In this document: one piece after another, positions 42,105-54,239 of the stretch
Position numbering within the stretch: position 1 is the first letter of the stretch
How the letters are laid out: each line of letters begins with the position of its first letter
Origin: Anomaloglossus baeobatrachus
Taxonomy: Eukaryota > Chordata > Amphibia > Anura > Aromobatidae
Length of the DNA stretch: 64,000 bases
Assembly: GCF_048569485.1 (NCBI RefSeq)
Contig: NC_134353.1
Span: 68,960,730-69,024,729 of the forward strand
Reading direction: 5' to 3'
Made by a program: the position numbers and the translations under genes
The notes under the pieces: model-generated
Told to the model about the DNA's origin: nothing
What the model saw: only the letters and a program-made list of their open reading frames with translations
Database searches by the model: none

Positions 42105-42907
42105 GTCAGAAGACTGCTTAAGAGCTCAATACCCCGGCTACAGATCCCTAAGAGCCCTGTAACTTCCCATGTAATCTGCCTAGCAACAAGCCTTGTGCAC
42201 TAGCCTGCCTGCACAGTGCATGCCTGGACAAGCCTAAGGGGAAGCTCTCCCATCTGCCACGTCCTGTGTCACCTCTGCTTGCATTGTAAAGGGACAGTTT
42301 ATGCACCTGCTGTTTCCCTCTTGCTATACTCCTTCTATAGACTTGCAGTACATTATACCTCACTACTGCACATCGCTGCACTGCGAACCCCAAGTTTTAC
42401 TGAAGACACCTTGGGAATCTCATCAGGGAGTCCTTGCAGAGCTGCACAACGATTTTTGGACCCCTATTCAAAAGTCAAGTTTCTTAAAGAGACAGTACAC
42501 CTTAAATCAAAATGGCTGAAAAAGACCTTGGACAGTTCCCCACTGCTGAAACAGAGCAAATACAATCTGATACTGTCCATTATGAAGCCCAGGAGGCAGA
42601 GCCCACGCTTTCAGCAGACCAAGTTGTCCGACCGAAGCGCTCTTCCAAACCCACGATAAAGGCCGCTGAAAACTATCACACTATGAAAGATGAGCTATGT
42701 GAACACCTGGAAGAACAGTGGGAACGAGTCACCTATTACATGTCAAGACTTGAATCCTCATCAGGTGATGCCGCATGCTTACAAGCCGCTCTGGAACGGC
42801 TGAACACAGCTCATGAAAGATACAAGAGACTGTCAACAAGGTACATTACCTTTCTAAAAGACTCTAAAATTGATTAAGCTCTTTCAGACCTGAGCAAGGC
42901 AGAAGAG

Positions 42908-43708
42908 GTGGACAAGGAAAGAGAGGCCAAGGTGCAAGATGCCATAGACAAGGCCGAACACCGTATCTCTCACCAGCAAGAAACCAGATCACACCGATCA
43001 ACCTCATCTAGACGTTCCTCTCGGTCATCCGGGTCATCATCCTCAAGAAGCTCAGCCCTGAGCTACAGGATACTAGAGGCCCGCATAAGAGCAGAGGAAT
43101 CCAAGGTGAGACGTTCCTTCACAGAAAGAGAAGTAGAGGAAGAAGCCAAAAGGACAGAAGCAGAAGCCCTTGCAAAAGCAGAAGCTGCTAAAGCAGAAGC
43201 CCTTGCAAAAGCAGAAGCTGCTAAAGCAGAAGCCAAAAGGGCAGAAGCAGAAGCCCTTGCAAAAGCAGAAGCTGCTAAAGCAGAAGCCCTTGCAAAAGCA
43301 GAAGCCGCTAAAGCAGAAGCCCATGCAAAAGCAGAAGCCGCTAAAGCGGAAGCCAAAAGGGCAGAAGCGGAGGCTCGGATAAAGATTATTCGGTCACAGA
43401 TGGAAGAGGAAGTTGCGCTAGCTAAAGTGAGACTACTTGAGCAAGCATTGATCCAAGGTCCTGATCCAGCTGACTCGCCACCACTGGAAGCAGACAATCC
43501 AGTTGATCGCACAAGAGACTATGTACTGAATCAGTTACCTGTAGCAACCCCGGTTTGCAGTACCGTCCAAGCCGACAACACCGAAACCTCCAACTTACCT
43601 CTATCAGTGCCAGTACCACCTAAAGCACCCGAGCAAATTAATAAGTCACCAAGAGGTGCCCTCTCAAACACAGCCACCACAGCAAGATGGCAACCAAGTG
43701 TTTCCTGA
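42908..43708 (+). pseudogene. Gag coiled-coil part of the BEL/Pao fossil
   Basis: A Ser/Arg-rich stretch (SSRRSSRSSGSSSSRSSALS) followed by tandem AKAEAAKAEALAKAEAAKAE-type repeats. The DNA at about 43140-43380 is an imperfect tandem repeat of the GCAAAAGCAGAAGCTGCTAAA type. It predicts a long charged helix ahead of the capsid-like Gag core. Fossil. Confidence 0.75.
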
Positions 43709-46589
43709 CCCACTTCCACAGCTCAAGCAGCGGTCATCAGAATCTACAGAGGCTAAACCACAGCTCAACCCTGCAGCAACGTCATTTTACCCGGGAACAT
43801 CTCATCCATTCATGCCAGGCAGCCCATACGCCCCAGGGGCATCACGAGTCGTCGTGGCAACAAGTGGTGAGAAATCAGATATGTCTGAGTTTGCCAGGTT
43901 CATGGTGAGCAGAGAGCTAATCAACACTAGTCTCACGAAATTCGATGATCGTGCAGAGAGCTACAGGGCCTGGAAAGCAACTTTCAAGGCAGCCATCGCC
44001 AATCTCAACTTCACTGCGGAACAGGAGCTCGACCTCCTGATCAAGTGGTTGGGCCCAGGCTCTACAAACCGTATCAAGAGCCTCAGAACCGTCTATGTGG
44101 GACAAGCAGAAGCAGGTCTCGGTGCTGCATGGCAGAGACTGGAACGCACCTTTGGCAGCGCAGAAGCAATAGAGAAAGCCCTATTCAAGAGACTGCAGGA
44201 CATCCCAAAGATCAACCTTAAAGAAGTCCACAAGCTTCAAGACCTAAGTGATCTGCTCATGGAGCTGGAGCTCGCCAAAAGAGACCCTCGTCTGTCTGGG
44301 CTGTGCTACCTGGATACAGCCCATGGAGTGAACCCAATCGTGGTGAAGCTGCCATACAGTCTGCAGGAGAAATGGGCAACGTCAGTCTCAAGGTACAAAA
44401 GAATGAATGACGTCACCTTTCCCCCATTTATTCAGTTCTGGAAGTTCATTGACGAGCAGGCCCAGATGAGGAACGACCCCAGCCTCGACTTCCTAGAGTT
44501 CAACACTTCGGCAGCTGCAACATCATCATCAAGGTATGAAGGTGCCATACACAAACGCAGAGACATTAAGAACACTGTGAGTGTTAGGAAGACTGAGCTA
44601 CCACCACCTGCAGCACGCACAGATAAACAGAACACCATCTCATCACGAGATAAGTCTTTCAATCAAGAATGTCCCATCCATAAAAAACCGCATTCACTGA
44701 ACAAGTGCAGAGGGTTTAGATCTAAAACCCTACAGGAGCGCAAGAAAGTCCTCACAGAGCTTGGGATCTGTTTCAAATGCTGCGCATCACTTGAGCACAT
44801 GGCCAAGGACTGTAAATCCATTGTCAAGTGTGAGGAGTGTCATAGTGAAAAACACGTTTCAGCCATGCACCCAACCCAGCTAGCTAGAGACACACCGGCT
44901 GCAGTCACCACCACTCCCACTCCAAGTCATGGCGGGGAGCCCAAGAATCAGACTGACACCACCACAGCCGTCTCCTGCTCATGCTCAGAGGTATGTGGAG
45001 AGGGCCAAACACAGAAATGTTGTGCCCGAATATGCCTCATCAAGGTTTATCCCGAGGGACATCCAGAAAAGGCAATGAAGGTGTATGCCATCATAGACGA
45101 CCAAAGCAACCGGTCCCTAGCAGGAACCAAATTCTTTGAAGCCTTCGGATATAATGGACCATCAGAACCCTACACCTTGAACACCTGCTCAGGTCGCATT
45201 GAGACTAGCGGCAGAAGAGCCCAGGGATTCATTGCTTCTCCTATCAATGGGAAGACTGAAATACCTCTACCAACGCTCGTTGAATGTGACCAAATACCCA
45301 GCCACAGGAATGAAATTCCTACCCCAGAAGCTGCATTTCATCAACCACACCTAAGACACCTCGCTAGTGTTATCCCACCTCTGGACAATAACGCAGAGAT
45401 TCTACTCCTGCTCGGCAGAGACAATCTAAGGGTACACAAGGTGCGACAGCAGTGTAATGGGCCTGACTATGCACCATACGCCCAGAGACTGGACTTGGGA
45501 TGGGTAGTCATAGGAAATGTGTGCGTTGATCGATCAGAAATTGATTCCTTCAAGACTTATGTGCATGGAGATGGGCGCACAACCTGCTTAAAGCCATGTC
45601 CTCATCACTATGGAGTGAAAGAGAAGTCTCCAGACACAATACAGCTACCTGACATCGCTTCTTCTCTGCATATCGACAACTTGGCAAGATCAGTCTTTCA
45701 CACAACCAAGGACGACGATAAAGTAGCCTTGTCAGTAGAGGACAGAGAATTCATCGGAATAATGGACTGTGAGTTTTCTAAAGACAAAACCAACCACTCT
45801 CCATTACCCTCCCGATCTATCAGGGGAAGACTCCCAAACAACCGAGATCAAGCTCAGACTAGGTGTAACTCTCTTCAACGTTCCATGAACAGCAAGCCTG
45901 AAATGAGAGAACACAGCGTCGCCTTTATGGACAAGGAAGTCTGCAACAATCTAGCAGAACCTGTACCAACTGAACTGAATCCAGCAGATCACGCAACTAG
46001 ACCTATGTCTATAAGTTCTTTTCCTAACTCTTCTTGGCTTACAGGTCCAGAGTTCCTGTTGAGACAGTCAGAAGAAGGTGTCCAGGAAGCCTTCAGCATC
46101 CTAGATCCAGACGACGATCCAGATGTCCGAGCTGAAGTCAATACCTTGGCCACTAGTGCAGAAAAAACTTCCAACCTCGGTTGCCAACGTTTTGAACGTT
46201 TCTCCAGCTGGATGAGGCTCGTCAGGACTGTCGCTAGGTTAGTGCATATCGCCAGATGCTGTCGTACTGACCTTAAAACCAAAGACTGTCATCGCTGGCA
46301 TATCTGTCACAAACCCCTTTCTGCTGAGGACATCTCCCATAGCGAGTCCCTCATAATACGCCACCTCCAACAGAGTGAATTCGCCATAGAATGGAATGTC
46401 TTTATACAACAAACAGCAGATTCCATTAAGAAGTTCTCTCGCCAATTTAAACCCAGTCATCGACAGTTTCGGCTTACTGAGAGTTGGTGGTCATTTAAAT
46501 CAGGCTCATCTTGGAGTTGCAGAACAAAATCCTCTCATCATTCCCAACAAACACCATGTTACAGTCTTGCTGATCCGACACCACCATGA
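43656..46589 (+). pseudogene. Gag core and protease region of the BEL/Pao fossil
   Basis: LTKFDDRAESYRAWKATFKA and the following LDLLIKWLGP match the DUF1759-like Gag of Pao elements. Two Cys/His clusters follow (CPIHKKPHSLNKC; CFKCCASLEHMAKDC...CEECHSEKH). VYAIIDDQSNRSLAG is the DUF1758 aspartic protease-like site. Later text (ELNPADHATRP) matches the segment ahead of the Pao integrase. Fossil. Confidence 0.85.
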
Positions 46590-47361
46590 AAAGACTGAAC
46601 ACCAAGGCAGGCAAATTACAGGCCTCTGGATTATTGGAATGAAGAGACGTGTAGCACAAATACTACACGATTGTGTGCACTGTCGTAAAGCGAGAGGAAA
46701 ACAACTGTACCAGCAAATGGCTGACTTGCCTACAGACAGACTTTCCACAGAGCCACCTTTCACCTACGTGGGCCTAGACGTTTTCGGACCATGGATGGTG
46801 TCCACACGCAGAACTCGCGGAGGCCAAGCAAACAGCAAGCGGTGGGCTGTGTTATTCACCTGCATGAGTGTTCGAGCCGTTCACATTGAGGTGTTAGAGT
46901 CCATGGATACCTCCAGCCTAATCAACGCCTTGAGAAGGTTCCTTGCCATCAGAGGACCAGTGAAACAGCTGAGGTCTGACCGTGGAAGCAACTTCGTCGG
47001 TGCATGTAGAGAACTGAACATCGACACCAAACCTATCCAAGATCAGCTGGCAGAGAAAGGTTGCACCTGGATCTTCAATCCCCCTCACAGTTCTCACATG
47101 GGAGGCTCCTGGGAGAGGATGATCGGGATTTCACGCAACATCTTGAACTCCATGCTAATGGACGTCAATTCCTCAAGACTCACACATGAGACTCTAGTCA
47201 CTCTTTTAGCTGAAGTCTCAGCCATTATCAATTCAAGACCCCTTGTGCCGGTGACCATGGATCCAGAAACACCAACCATATTAACTCCTACTATTCTCAT
47301 TACCCAAAAAACTGACAACGCGGTAATGCCCAGCGGAGAGTTCACCCACGCGAACACTTAA
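46396..47361 (+). pseudogene. Integrase part of the BEL/Pao fossil
   Basis: Zinc site H...HEKTEHQGR...CVHCRKARG, then the core with YVGLDVFGPW, LRSDRGSNFVGA and NPPHSSHMGGSWERMIG, the signature of Pao integrases. The next frame, 47389-47688, holds YFWNRWRKEYL and LKEGDLVLMKD, the Pao C-terminal domain. Fossil. Confidence 0.9.
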
Positions 47362-47828
47362 TAAAAACACTGGAAACGGGTTCAATACTTGGCTGACTAC
47401 TTCTGGAACCGATGGAGGAAGGAATACCTCACCATTCTTCAAGGAAGAAAGAAGTGGCGACATCCCAAGCCGAACCTCAAGGAAGGAGACCTAGTCCTCA
47501 TGAAAGATCAGACCACAGAAAGGACTGACTGGCCTATGGGACTAATTACTAGGATACTGCCTAGTCAGGACGGCAATGTTCGGAAGGTGGAGCTAAAGGT
47601 CATCAGGAAAGGTGAGACGAAGACCTTTGCAAGGCCAATCCACGAACTTGTTCTGCTTTTGCCCATAGAGAGCGTCCCTACAGGATGAACGCTACCGGAC
47701 CTGAACTTTGAGCCATCCTTCTTGTTTTGGACTCAATTGAGCTTGTTTTTGCATTTAACATGCCTTTCCTTTCAGGTTGTATTATGGACTCAATAGTGAA
47801 ATCCCCAAAGTGAATTTCAGACGGGGAG

Positions 47829-48298
47829 TGTGCTGTTTCTATTTGTCTTAGTTAAAACTGTTACTTAATGTTTTTCATGCCTGTCTCTGCTGCCATCTAC
47901 TGGTCAGACTTTTCAGCTCCTCTGTTTCTTTTGCCCAGCCCATGGGAGTGTCTGATGACCCTCTTGCATCAGTTCCTGGGATGTTCATTCCAGCCAGAGC
48001 TTTTGTGAGAGCAAGATCCCTTATAGGAGCTACTAGAAGCAAAGTCTTCTGACCACGTAGTAGCTACAGAGGCAAGCATCACTGGAAGATTTCAATGCCA
48101 GGTACTTGGATTACTGCACTCTGCATGTCCTAACCTTTGGAGAAAATAAACCACCATTGTTTCATCTCAGCTTGTGCATGTTTTCACTCTGGAGTGCTCA
48201 AGGTCCTGTCTGCCCCACCTATAGGAAAAACGAAGGTAAGACTCTCACAACCTCTCACAACTACGCACCTTCCATCGCCTTTAAGTGGGGACAGAACA
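47829..48298 (+). repeat. 3' LTR of the BEL/Pao element
   Basis: 470-bp direct repeat of the 5' LTR, preceded by the short purine tract GACGGGGAG and followed by CCCAG. Confidence 0.9.
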
Positions 48299-48819
48299 CC
48301 CAGTAGCGATGGTGTGAGCAGCTAGGTGTTTAACCCCTCCACGGGTAGGGGGAATGACACCGGGACTCGGTGATGGTGACGGGAAGGTGCCGTTGGGACG
48401 GTAAGGCAGGGGTGGGATTCAGCCGCTTCTGTCCAGTTCGGGAGAACTGGTTGTTAAAATAGCAGCCGGTTCCCCGAACCGGCAAGAAACAGTTGCGGCA
48501 ATCCGGTTCCCTGTATTCATTTGTGTTAGTGTCTTTAAGACACTGACACAAATGAATCCCCGTACCTCCGCGCCACACTTCCGGGTACAGTGAAGCCTGT
48601 CTGCTCCCTGACCCAGCGTGCAGCGACGCGCTGAGGCTGCAGAGGTCATGGCAGCGTGGAGAGGTAGCTCCTCCTCCTGCCATCTGTCAGCGTGCCTGCA
48701 GAGAGCCGAGGAGAACGGAAGACAGAGGAGATGCCGCCGGTGCTTGGAGCAGGTAAGCGCTCCGTGAGCTGAAGATGCAGGGGAGCAGGGAGAGGAGCCG
48801 CATAAGATGGCAGCTCGAT

Positions 48820-49870
48820 GTGGCTATATGGGGAGAGACCACATAAGATGGGAGTGTTATATGGGGAGAGGGGCCACATTAAGATGGGAGCTATATGACG
48901 AGAGGAGTCCACATAAGATGGGAGCTATATGGGGAGAGACCACATAAGATAGGAGCGCTATATGGGGAGAGGCCACATAAGATGGAAGCTATATGGGGAG
49001 AGGCCACATAAGATGGGAGCTATATGGGGAGAGGCCCCATAATATGGGAGCGCTATATGGGGAGAGGGGCCACATTAAGATGGGAGCTATATGGGGAAAG
49101 GAGGCCACATAATATGGTAGCTATATGGGGAAAGAAAGCCACATAAGATGGGAGCTATATGGGGAAAGGAGGCTACATAAGATGGGAGCTATATGGGGAA
49201 AGGAGGCTACATAAGATGGGAGCTATATGGGGAGAGGGGCCACATAAGATGGGAGCTATATGGAGAGAGGGGCCACATAAGATGGGAGCTATATGGGGAG
49301 AGGCCACATAAGATAGGAGCGCTATATGGGGAGAGGCCACATAAGATGGAAGCTATATGGGGAGAGGCCACATAAGATGGGAGCTATATGGGGAGAGGCC
49401 CCATAATATGGGAGCGCTATATGGGGAGAGGGGCTTCAAAAGATGGGAGCTATATGGGGAAAGGAGGCCACATAAGATGGGAGCTATATGGGGAAAGAAA
49501 GCCACATAAGATGGGAGCTATATGGGGAAAGGAGGCTACATAAGATGGGAGCTATATGGGGAAAGGAGGCTACATAAGATGGGAGCTATATGGGGAGAGG
49601 AGGCCACATAAGATGGGAGCTATATGGGGAGAGGGGCCACATAAGATGGGAGCTATATGGAGAGAGGGGCCACATAAGATGGGAGCTATATGGGGAAAGG
49701 AGGCCACAAAAGACGGGAGCTATATGGGGAGAGGAGGCCACATAAGATGGGAGCTATATGGGGAGAGGGGCCACATAAGATGGGAGCTATATGGTGAGAG
49801 GGGCCACATAAGATGGGAGCTATATGGGGAGAGGGGCCACATAAGATGGGAGCTTTATGGGAAAAGGAGC
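48820..49870. repeat. 33-bp minisatellite A (ATAAGATGGGAGCTATATGG)
   Basis: About 30 units of CATAAGATGGGAGCTATATG plus GGGAGAGGGGCCA, mostly 33 bp, with some shorter. Within it, a block of roughly 360 bp (48960-49190) recurs at 49310-49555, a higher-order duplication. Long Gly/Arg/Glu and Pro/Ser frames are artefacts of the 33-bp period. Confidence 0.9.
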
Positions 49871-50455
49871 CATATGGGACAGGATCTGCAGGTGAAAAGG
49901 AGCACATGGGATGAGATCTGCAGGGGAAAGAGGCCATAATAGGATGGGATCTGCAGGGGGAAAGAAGCCATAATGGGATGGGATCTGCAGGGGGAAAGAG
50001 GCCATAATGGGATGGGATCTGCAGGGGAAAGAGGCCATGATAGGATGGGATCTGCAGGGGAAAGAGGCCATGATGGGATAGGATCTGCAGGGGAAAGAGG
50101 CCATGATGGGATGGGATCTGCAGGGGAAAGAGGCCATGATGGGATGGGATCTGCAGGGGAAAGAGGCCATCATGGGATGGGATCTGCAGGGGGAAGAGGC
50201 CATAATGGGATGGGATCTGTAGGAGGAAGAGGCCATAATGGGATGGGATTTGCTGGGGAAAGAGGCCATACTGGGATGGGATCTACAAGGGAAAGAGGCC
50301 ATAATGGGATGGGAGCTGTAGGAGGAATGAGGCCATAATGGCATGGGATCTGAAGGGGAAAGAGGCCATAATGGGATGGAATCTGCAGGGGGCAAGAAAC
50401 CACATGTAATGGGGTCTGTAGGGGGAAAGGAGCCACATGGGATGAGATCTGTATG
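49870..50455. repeat. 33-bp minisatellite B (GGGATGGGATCTGCAGGGGA)
   Basis: About 17 units of AGGCCATGATGGGATGGGAT plus CTGCAGGGGAAAG. The unit aligns with array A (GATGGGATCTGCAGGGGAAAG against GATGGGAGCTATATGGGGAGA), so the two arrays share an ancestor. Open on both strands because 33 is a multiple of three. Confidence 0.9.
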
Positions 50456-51594
50456 GGGAAGGTCGTCCGTTCTAATTTTAGTAGGGCTCCTTTAGTAATA
50501 ATTTTTAAAAACTGTAGAAAAACAGTTTAATACAATAAGACTGACAGTGACTGGAGCAACTGGTACTGGACATGAGAGTGATGGTGTAGGAGGGGAAGGA
50601 GATTTTACTTTAAATTACGTATATTTTTTTGTTGAGGAAAGTGCGTGAAATGGGTGTGGCTAACACAATGGGTGTGGTTACAGAATGGGTGTGGTTTTCA
50701 AATAGGCGGGGTTTACAGAGAGCCTGTTGTTAAAAATTTGAATCCCACCCCTGCAGTAAGGGTCACTTGTGTAGTCACTCAGTCCAATAACGCTGACACT
50801 GACAACTGTGATAAACCAAAGTTCTGGACACTGTTGCCATTGAGAGGGAGCACACCTGGATCCCGTGCCCGTTGGTGTTGCCTGTTAGTCTGTGACCTTT
50901 GCCTTGACATCTAGTCTTCTGGTTGGTCCCTTTAGTGTAAAACTAATCGGGTCCCGCTCACCAGTATGGCTAACTGGGTGAGCTTGCTCTCAGGATTCAC
51001 GCTTGGGATTTTGTCGACCATGTAGTGGGAAAGTCCTATCCCCCTCGTTGCGTCAGTACCCCGAATTTGGAGCAGGTGGAGCATGGATCTTGAAGGCTCT
51101 GTCCTTGTCGGGTAAATTGTCAGGACGCCTGAAGCTCCTTCCTGACCTAGGGTCCACATACCCCGTCGTGCCCTGACCCCTGCCCGGTGAGGGCACAAGG
51201 CCGCCGGCTGTCCTCCTCGACAGTCTGTGCCCCTTGTCACGATCCCCTGCGACCGGGGTCCAGCTCCTACCAGGTCCAGACTAACGTCTGCCACCTAGTA
51301 GTCTCAAGGAGCCCAGCTCCTGACCTCTCGTCTTGAGAGTCACCACTCAACTGACTGTCTCCTAACACTCCTGACCTCCAATTAACCAACCCCCCAAGTG
51401 GGCGACTCTATTCCACTCAGGTCGGCCACTGGTGTGTCTGGTGGGTGTGGTGCAGAGTGTTCCTAGGATTTTGATTAGCTTGTTCTTGGCAACACCAAAG
51501 GTCAGGGACCCGTAACCAAGGAGAAGGTGGACACTGTACAGAAGGGCAAATTGCACAATACCCTGTGACGACCTGATAGGCCAGGGCATCACAT

Positions 51595-52031
51595 CAGCAC
51601 TTGGCACACCCGGGCAATTGCCAGGGCCCGGGACAGATGGGGGTGCCCAATCACCGTTGTCAAGGCCGGTGATCTACTCTGAGGATTCAGGAATGATTTC
51701 TGGGGACTGCAGTGCTCGGGCCGGAAGCCTTGCTTTGCTAGCTGCCACATTTGCCCATAGTGTTCACTGCTGAATGCTGCTTGCATGTGCATTGAAGTTT
51801 ATCTGTGGGTGGAGCTAAAGCGCAATGCGCTCCTATCCTACAGATGAAGAGAGGAACCACAGCGCCAGTTAATATCCCCAAGTGCTGTATGCCCCCAGAG
51901 CTGCATTCCTCCCCTCAGAACTGTATGCCTCCCCCAGAGCTGTATGCCCACCACCCCGGTAACGTGTATGCCCCCCAGTAATGTGTATGGCCCCCAATAA
52001 TGTGTATTCCCTCCCCTAAGTAATGTGTATG
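51595..52031. other. Unassigned spacer with CCCCCAGTAATGTGTATG units
   Basis: No gene. 51880-52030 shows loose repeats of TGTATGCCCCCCAGTAATG type. The element at 52032 starts right after them. Confidence 0.5.
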
Positions 52032-53500
52032 TGTAGCACCCAGGAATATAGGGTACTCGGTTCCGGGCAGTCTACGTCTTGGGAATGTCATGATGGTGGC
52101 CGTTACCAGGTTCTGTGCCCTGTGCCCTTTTTATAATGGGGATATTTACAGGGGATTTGTGAATAAAGGTATTCATGATGCCACTTGCGGTGTTGCGGCT
52201 AAGGGCGGCGTTACACGGTACGATATATTGTGCGATATGTCGTCGTGGTCACGGAATTCGTGACGCACATCCGGCTTAGAGATGTCGTATCGTGTGACAC
52301 CTCCGAACGACTGTTAACGAGCAAAAATACTCACCTTATCGTTGGTCGTTGACACGTCGTTCATTTCCATAATGTCGTTCCTCCTTCTGCGCGCCGGTTG
52401 TTCGTCGTTACTGAGGCAGCACACATCGCTACGTGTGACACCCCGGGAACGACGAATAACAACTTACCTGCGTCCCACCGGCAATGTGGAAGGAAGGAGG
52501 TGGGTGGGATGTTATGTCCGGCTCATCTCCGCCACTACACTGCTATTGGGCGGCCACTGTATGACGTCGCTGTGACGCCGAATGTTCCTCCCGCTTCAGG
52601 AAGAGGATGTTCGCCGCCCACAGCGACGTCGTTAGGGAGGTAAGTACGTGTGACGGGGGTTTAACGACTTTGTGCGACCCGGGCAATGAATTGCCCGTGC
52701 CGCACAAACGACGGGGGCGGGTGCGATCGCTCATGTGATCGCACGATATATCGTCTCGTGTAACGCCGCCCTAAGTGTAGGGAGCCGCCGATGCAGAATG
52801 TCTCTACTGAGGCTGATGGTATGAGCAGCTAGTATGGTAGTCCCTCCGAAAGTAGGGTATTGCCCCAGCAAGGGTATGGTGCAGTGAGCGTTGGAAGGAG
52901 GAGTCCAGACAGGTATTCAGCGCAGCTGGTCTTTACTCACTTTTCTCAAGATGTTAACTGGTTGCCCAAGGCCGGCTGATTTCGCCTCCAGGTCCCCTTC
53001 GTCCCAGTGCCAGTCTGGTTCTTTGGTACCTTCTTCCCCTGCACCTGTCTCTGGTAAGTGGGTCCCCATTGTATAGAACACTGGGGGTCCCCGGTCTGTG
53101 ATTTGTCCACTTCTGTCCGCCTGACCGTAGCGTGAACCCTGTGGTGTTGGAGTCTCTGGTTCAGTCCCCGGCTCTCCCTTTGCTACTGAGTCTTCGGATT
53201 CTTTAGGGTCAGCAAGATCCTTGATGATTCCCTTTGCTGTGCAGGTGTTAACAGGTCGGCTTGAAGCTGTTTCCTGTCCTAGGGTCCTGTACTGTGTCGG
53301 TGCGTAGTTCTGGGAATACTCCACCGTACTCCACCGGCAACCACCTCTCCTCGGTACCAGGTCACCGTCAACCTGAGTCAGCACGTTGCTCAGTCACCTC
53401 TTTACTCTCCTGCTGTCAACGCTGAACTCCACTGACTATGTCTGCTCCCTTTCACTGCAGATGTCCTTCTCACTACTGTCTTCCTGTGTCCTGACTAGAG
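52032..53500. mobile_element. Hairpin-end repeat, family 2, second copy
   Basis: Starts TGTAGCACCCAGGAATATA and follows 397-2560 closely but lacks the nested family-1 insertion: it reads CGCCTGACCGTAGCGTGAAC where the first copy is split. It carries a Harbinger MITE (52203-52771) absent from the first copy, which in turn has a single TAA at that site. The 3' end is not reached; the match fades by about 53500 where a different repeat begins. Confidence 0.75.
52203..52771. mobile_element. MITE, PIF/Harbinger-type (CGATATAT variant)
   Basis: Ends GGGCGGCGTTACACGGTACG and (complement) GGGCGGCGTTACACGAGACG, with a TAA duplication (52200-52202, 52772-52774). The corresponding site in the element at 397 is empty (GCGGCTAAGTGTAGG, about 562-576). 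Same internal GGAAGGAGGTGGGYGGGATG block as the MITEs at 4037 and 7415. Confidence 0.9.
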
Positions 53501-54200
53501 TTGAGCGCGGTTCGCGGTTCGAGGTTCTCCAGTTCAAGGCTCGAGTGATTTTGGGGCCTGTTCTAGATCGAACTAGAACTCGAGCTTTTTGCAAAAGCTC
53601 GATAGTTCTAGAAACGTTCGAGAACGGTTCTAGCAGCAAAAAAACAGCTAATTCCTAGCTGGCTTTCCGCTGTAATAGTGTAAGTCACTCTGTGACTCAC
53701 ACTATTATGAAATTTCAGTGTATAGTGTGCGGGAACAGCGCCTTCAGATCACTGCTGTTTGTATAATGGCGATCGCCATTTTTTTTTTTTTTTTTTCCTT
53801 GTTTCCTTGTCGCGCGCGTGTAGTGGGGCGGGCCAGCATGTCAGCCAATCCCAGACACACACACAGCTAAGTGGACTTTTAGCCAGAGAAGCAACGGCAT
53901 GTGTGATAGGATGTCCATGTCACATGTCCCTGCATTATAAAACCGGACATTTTACTCCAGCACGCCATTATCTGCCTTCTGCGTCCTTGGTGTCAGACAT
54001 CACTGGCGCAGCTCCGTCCTAAATCCTATCGCCGATACAGCTGTATGCGCTCCATCCACAGCGCTGGACAGCTTAGGGAGAGCACTTTCTATCAGTCCTT
54101 TTAAGGGCTCGTACCGGCAGGGTCAGAGCCATAGGTGACAGGTCCTGAAAACAGAGACAGCGTCTGTGTAGCTAAGGTCAGGGATTTCGTCGCTGCATTT
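53501..54200 (+). mobile_element. Terminal region of a hAT-related repeat with TATA-like promoter
   Basis: Begins near TAGAGTTGAGCGCGGTTCGC, which resembles TAGAGATGAGCGAAC-type hAT ends of frogs. It contains several nested inverted repeats (GTGTAAGTCACTCTGTGACT; CGATAGTTCTAGAA). At 53934 a CATTATAAAACCGGACATTT segment looks like a TATA box. It leads straight into the satellite arrays. Confidence 0.5.
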
Positions 54201-54239
54201 CCCCATTAGGAGGGAATAGAAAGGCAGGCTTCCATTCCT

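Larger units (their letters stand above)
41636..48298 (+). mobile_element. BEL/Pao LTR retrotransposon
   Basis: LTRs 41636-42104 and 47829-48298 (TGTGCTG...AGAACA), flanked by the 5-bp duplication CCCAG (41631-41635, 48299-48303). Five bp is the usual BEL/Pao length. Parts in order: Gag N-terminal frame (42512-42877), Ala/Lys/Glu coiled-coil segment (42908-43708), Gag core with zinc-binding clusters and a protease-like region (43656 onward), integrase with a zinc site and DDE core (46396-47361), and the C-terminal integrase extension typical of Pao (47389-47688). The LTRs are about 98-99% identical by eye, so it is fairly young. The element is broken, with several breaks. Confidence 0.9.
48407..50753. 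mobile_element. hAT MITE inflated by two 33-bp minisatellites
   Basis: Perfect 15-bp terminal inverted repeats CAGGGGTGGGATTCA, flanked by CGGTAAGG (48399-48406) and CAGTAAGG (50754-50761), an 8-bp duplication with one change. CAGGG ends and 8-bp duplications define hAT. TTGTTAAAAAT-like sub-terminal repeats lie inside both ends. No transposase; most of the body is tandem repeat. Confidence 0.85.
41428..51594. mobile_element. Hairpin-end repeat containing a BEL/Pao element and a hAT MITE
   Basis: The outer sequence resumes on either side of both insertions: 41428-41635, 48299-48406 and 50754-51594. It carries the family-1 landmarks (GGTGGCTCGAG, TTAACCCCTCCACGGGTAG, GTCACTCAG, ATAAACCAAA) and ends GGCCAGGGCATCACA with the usual terminal hairpin partner TGTGACGACCTG. 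The left start near TGTGCTGCCCCCGC is approximate, and I could not match a 4-bp duplication. Confidence 0.65.

Noticed and set aside
49193-50436. Gly/Arg/Glu and Pro/Ser/His frames of up to 191 codons
   Set aside because: Artefacts of the 33-bp tandem period inside a hAT MITE.
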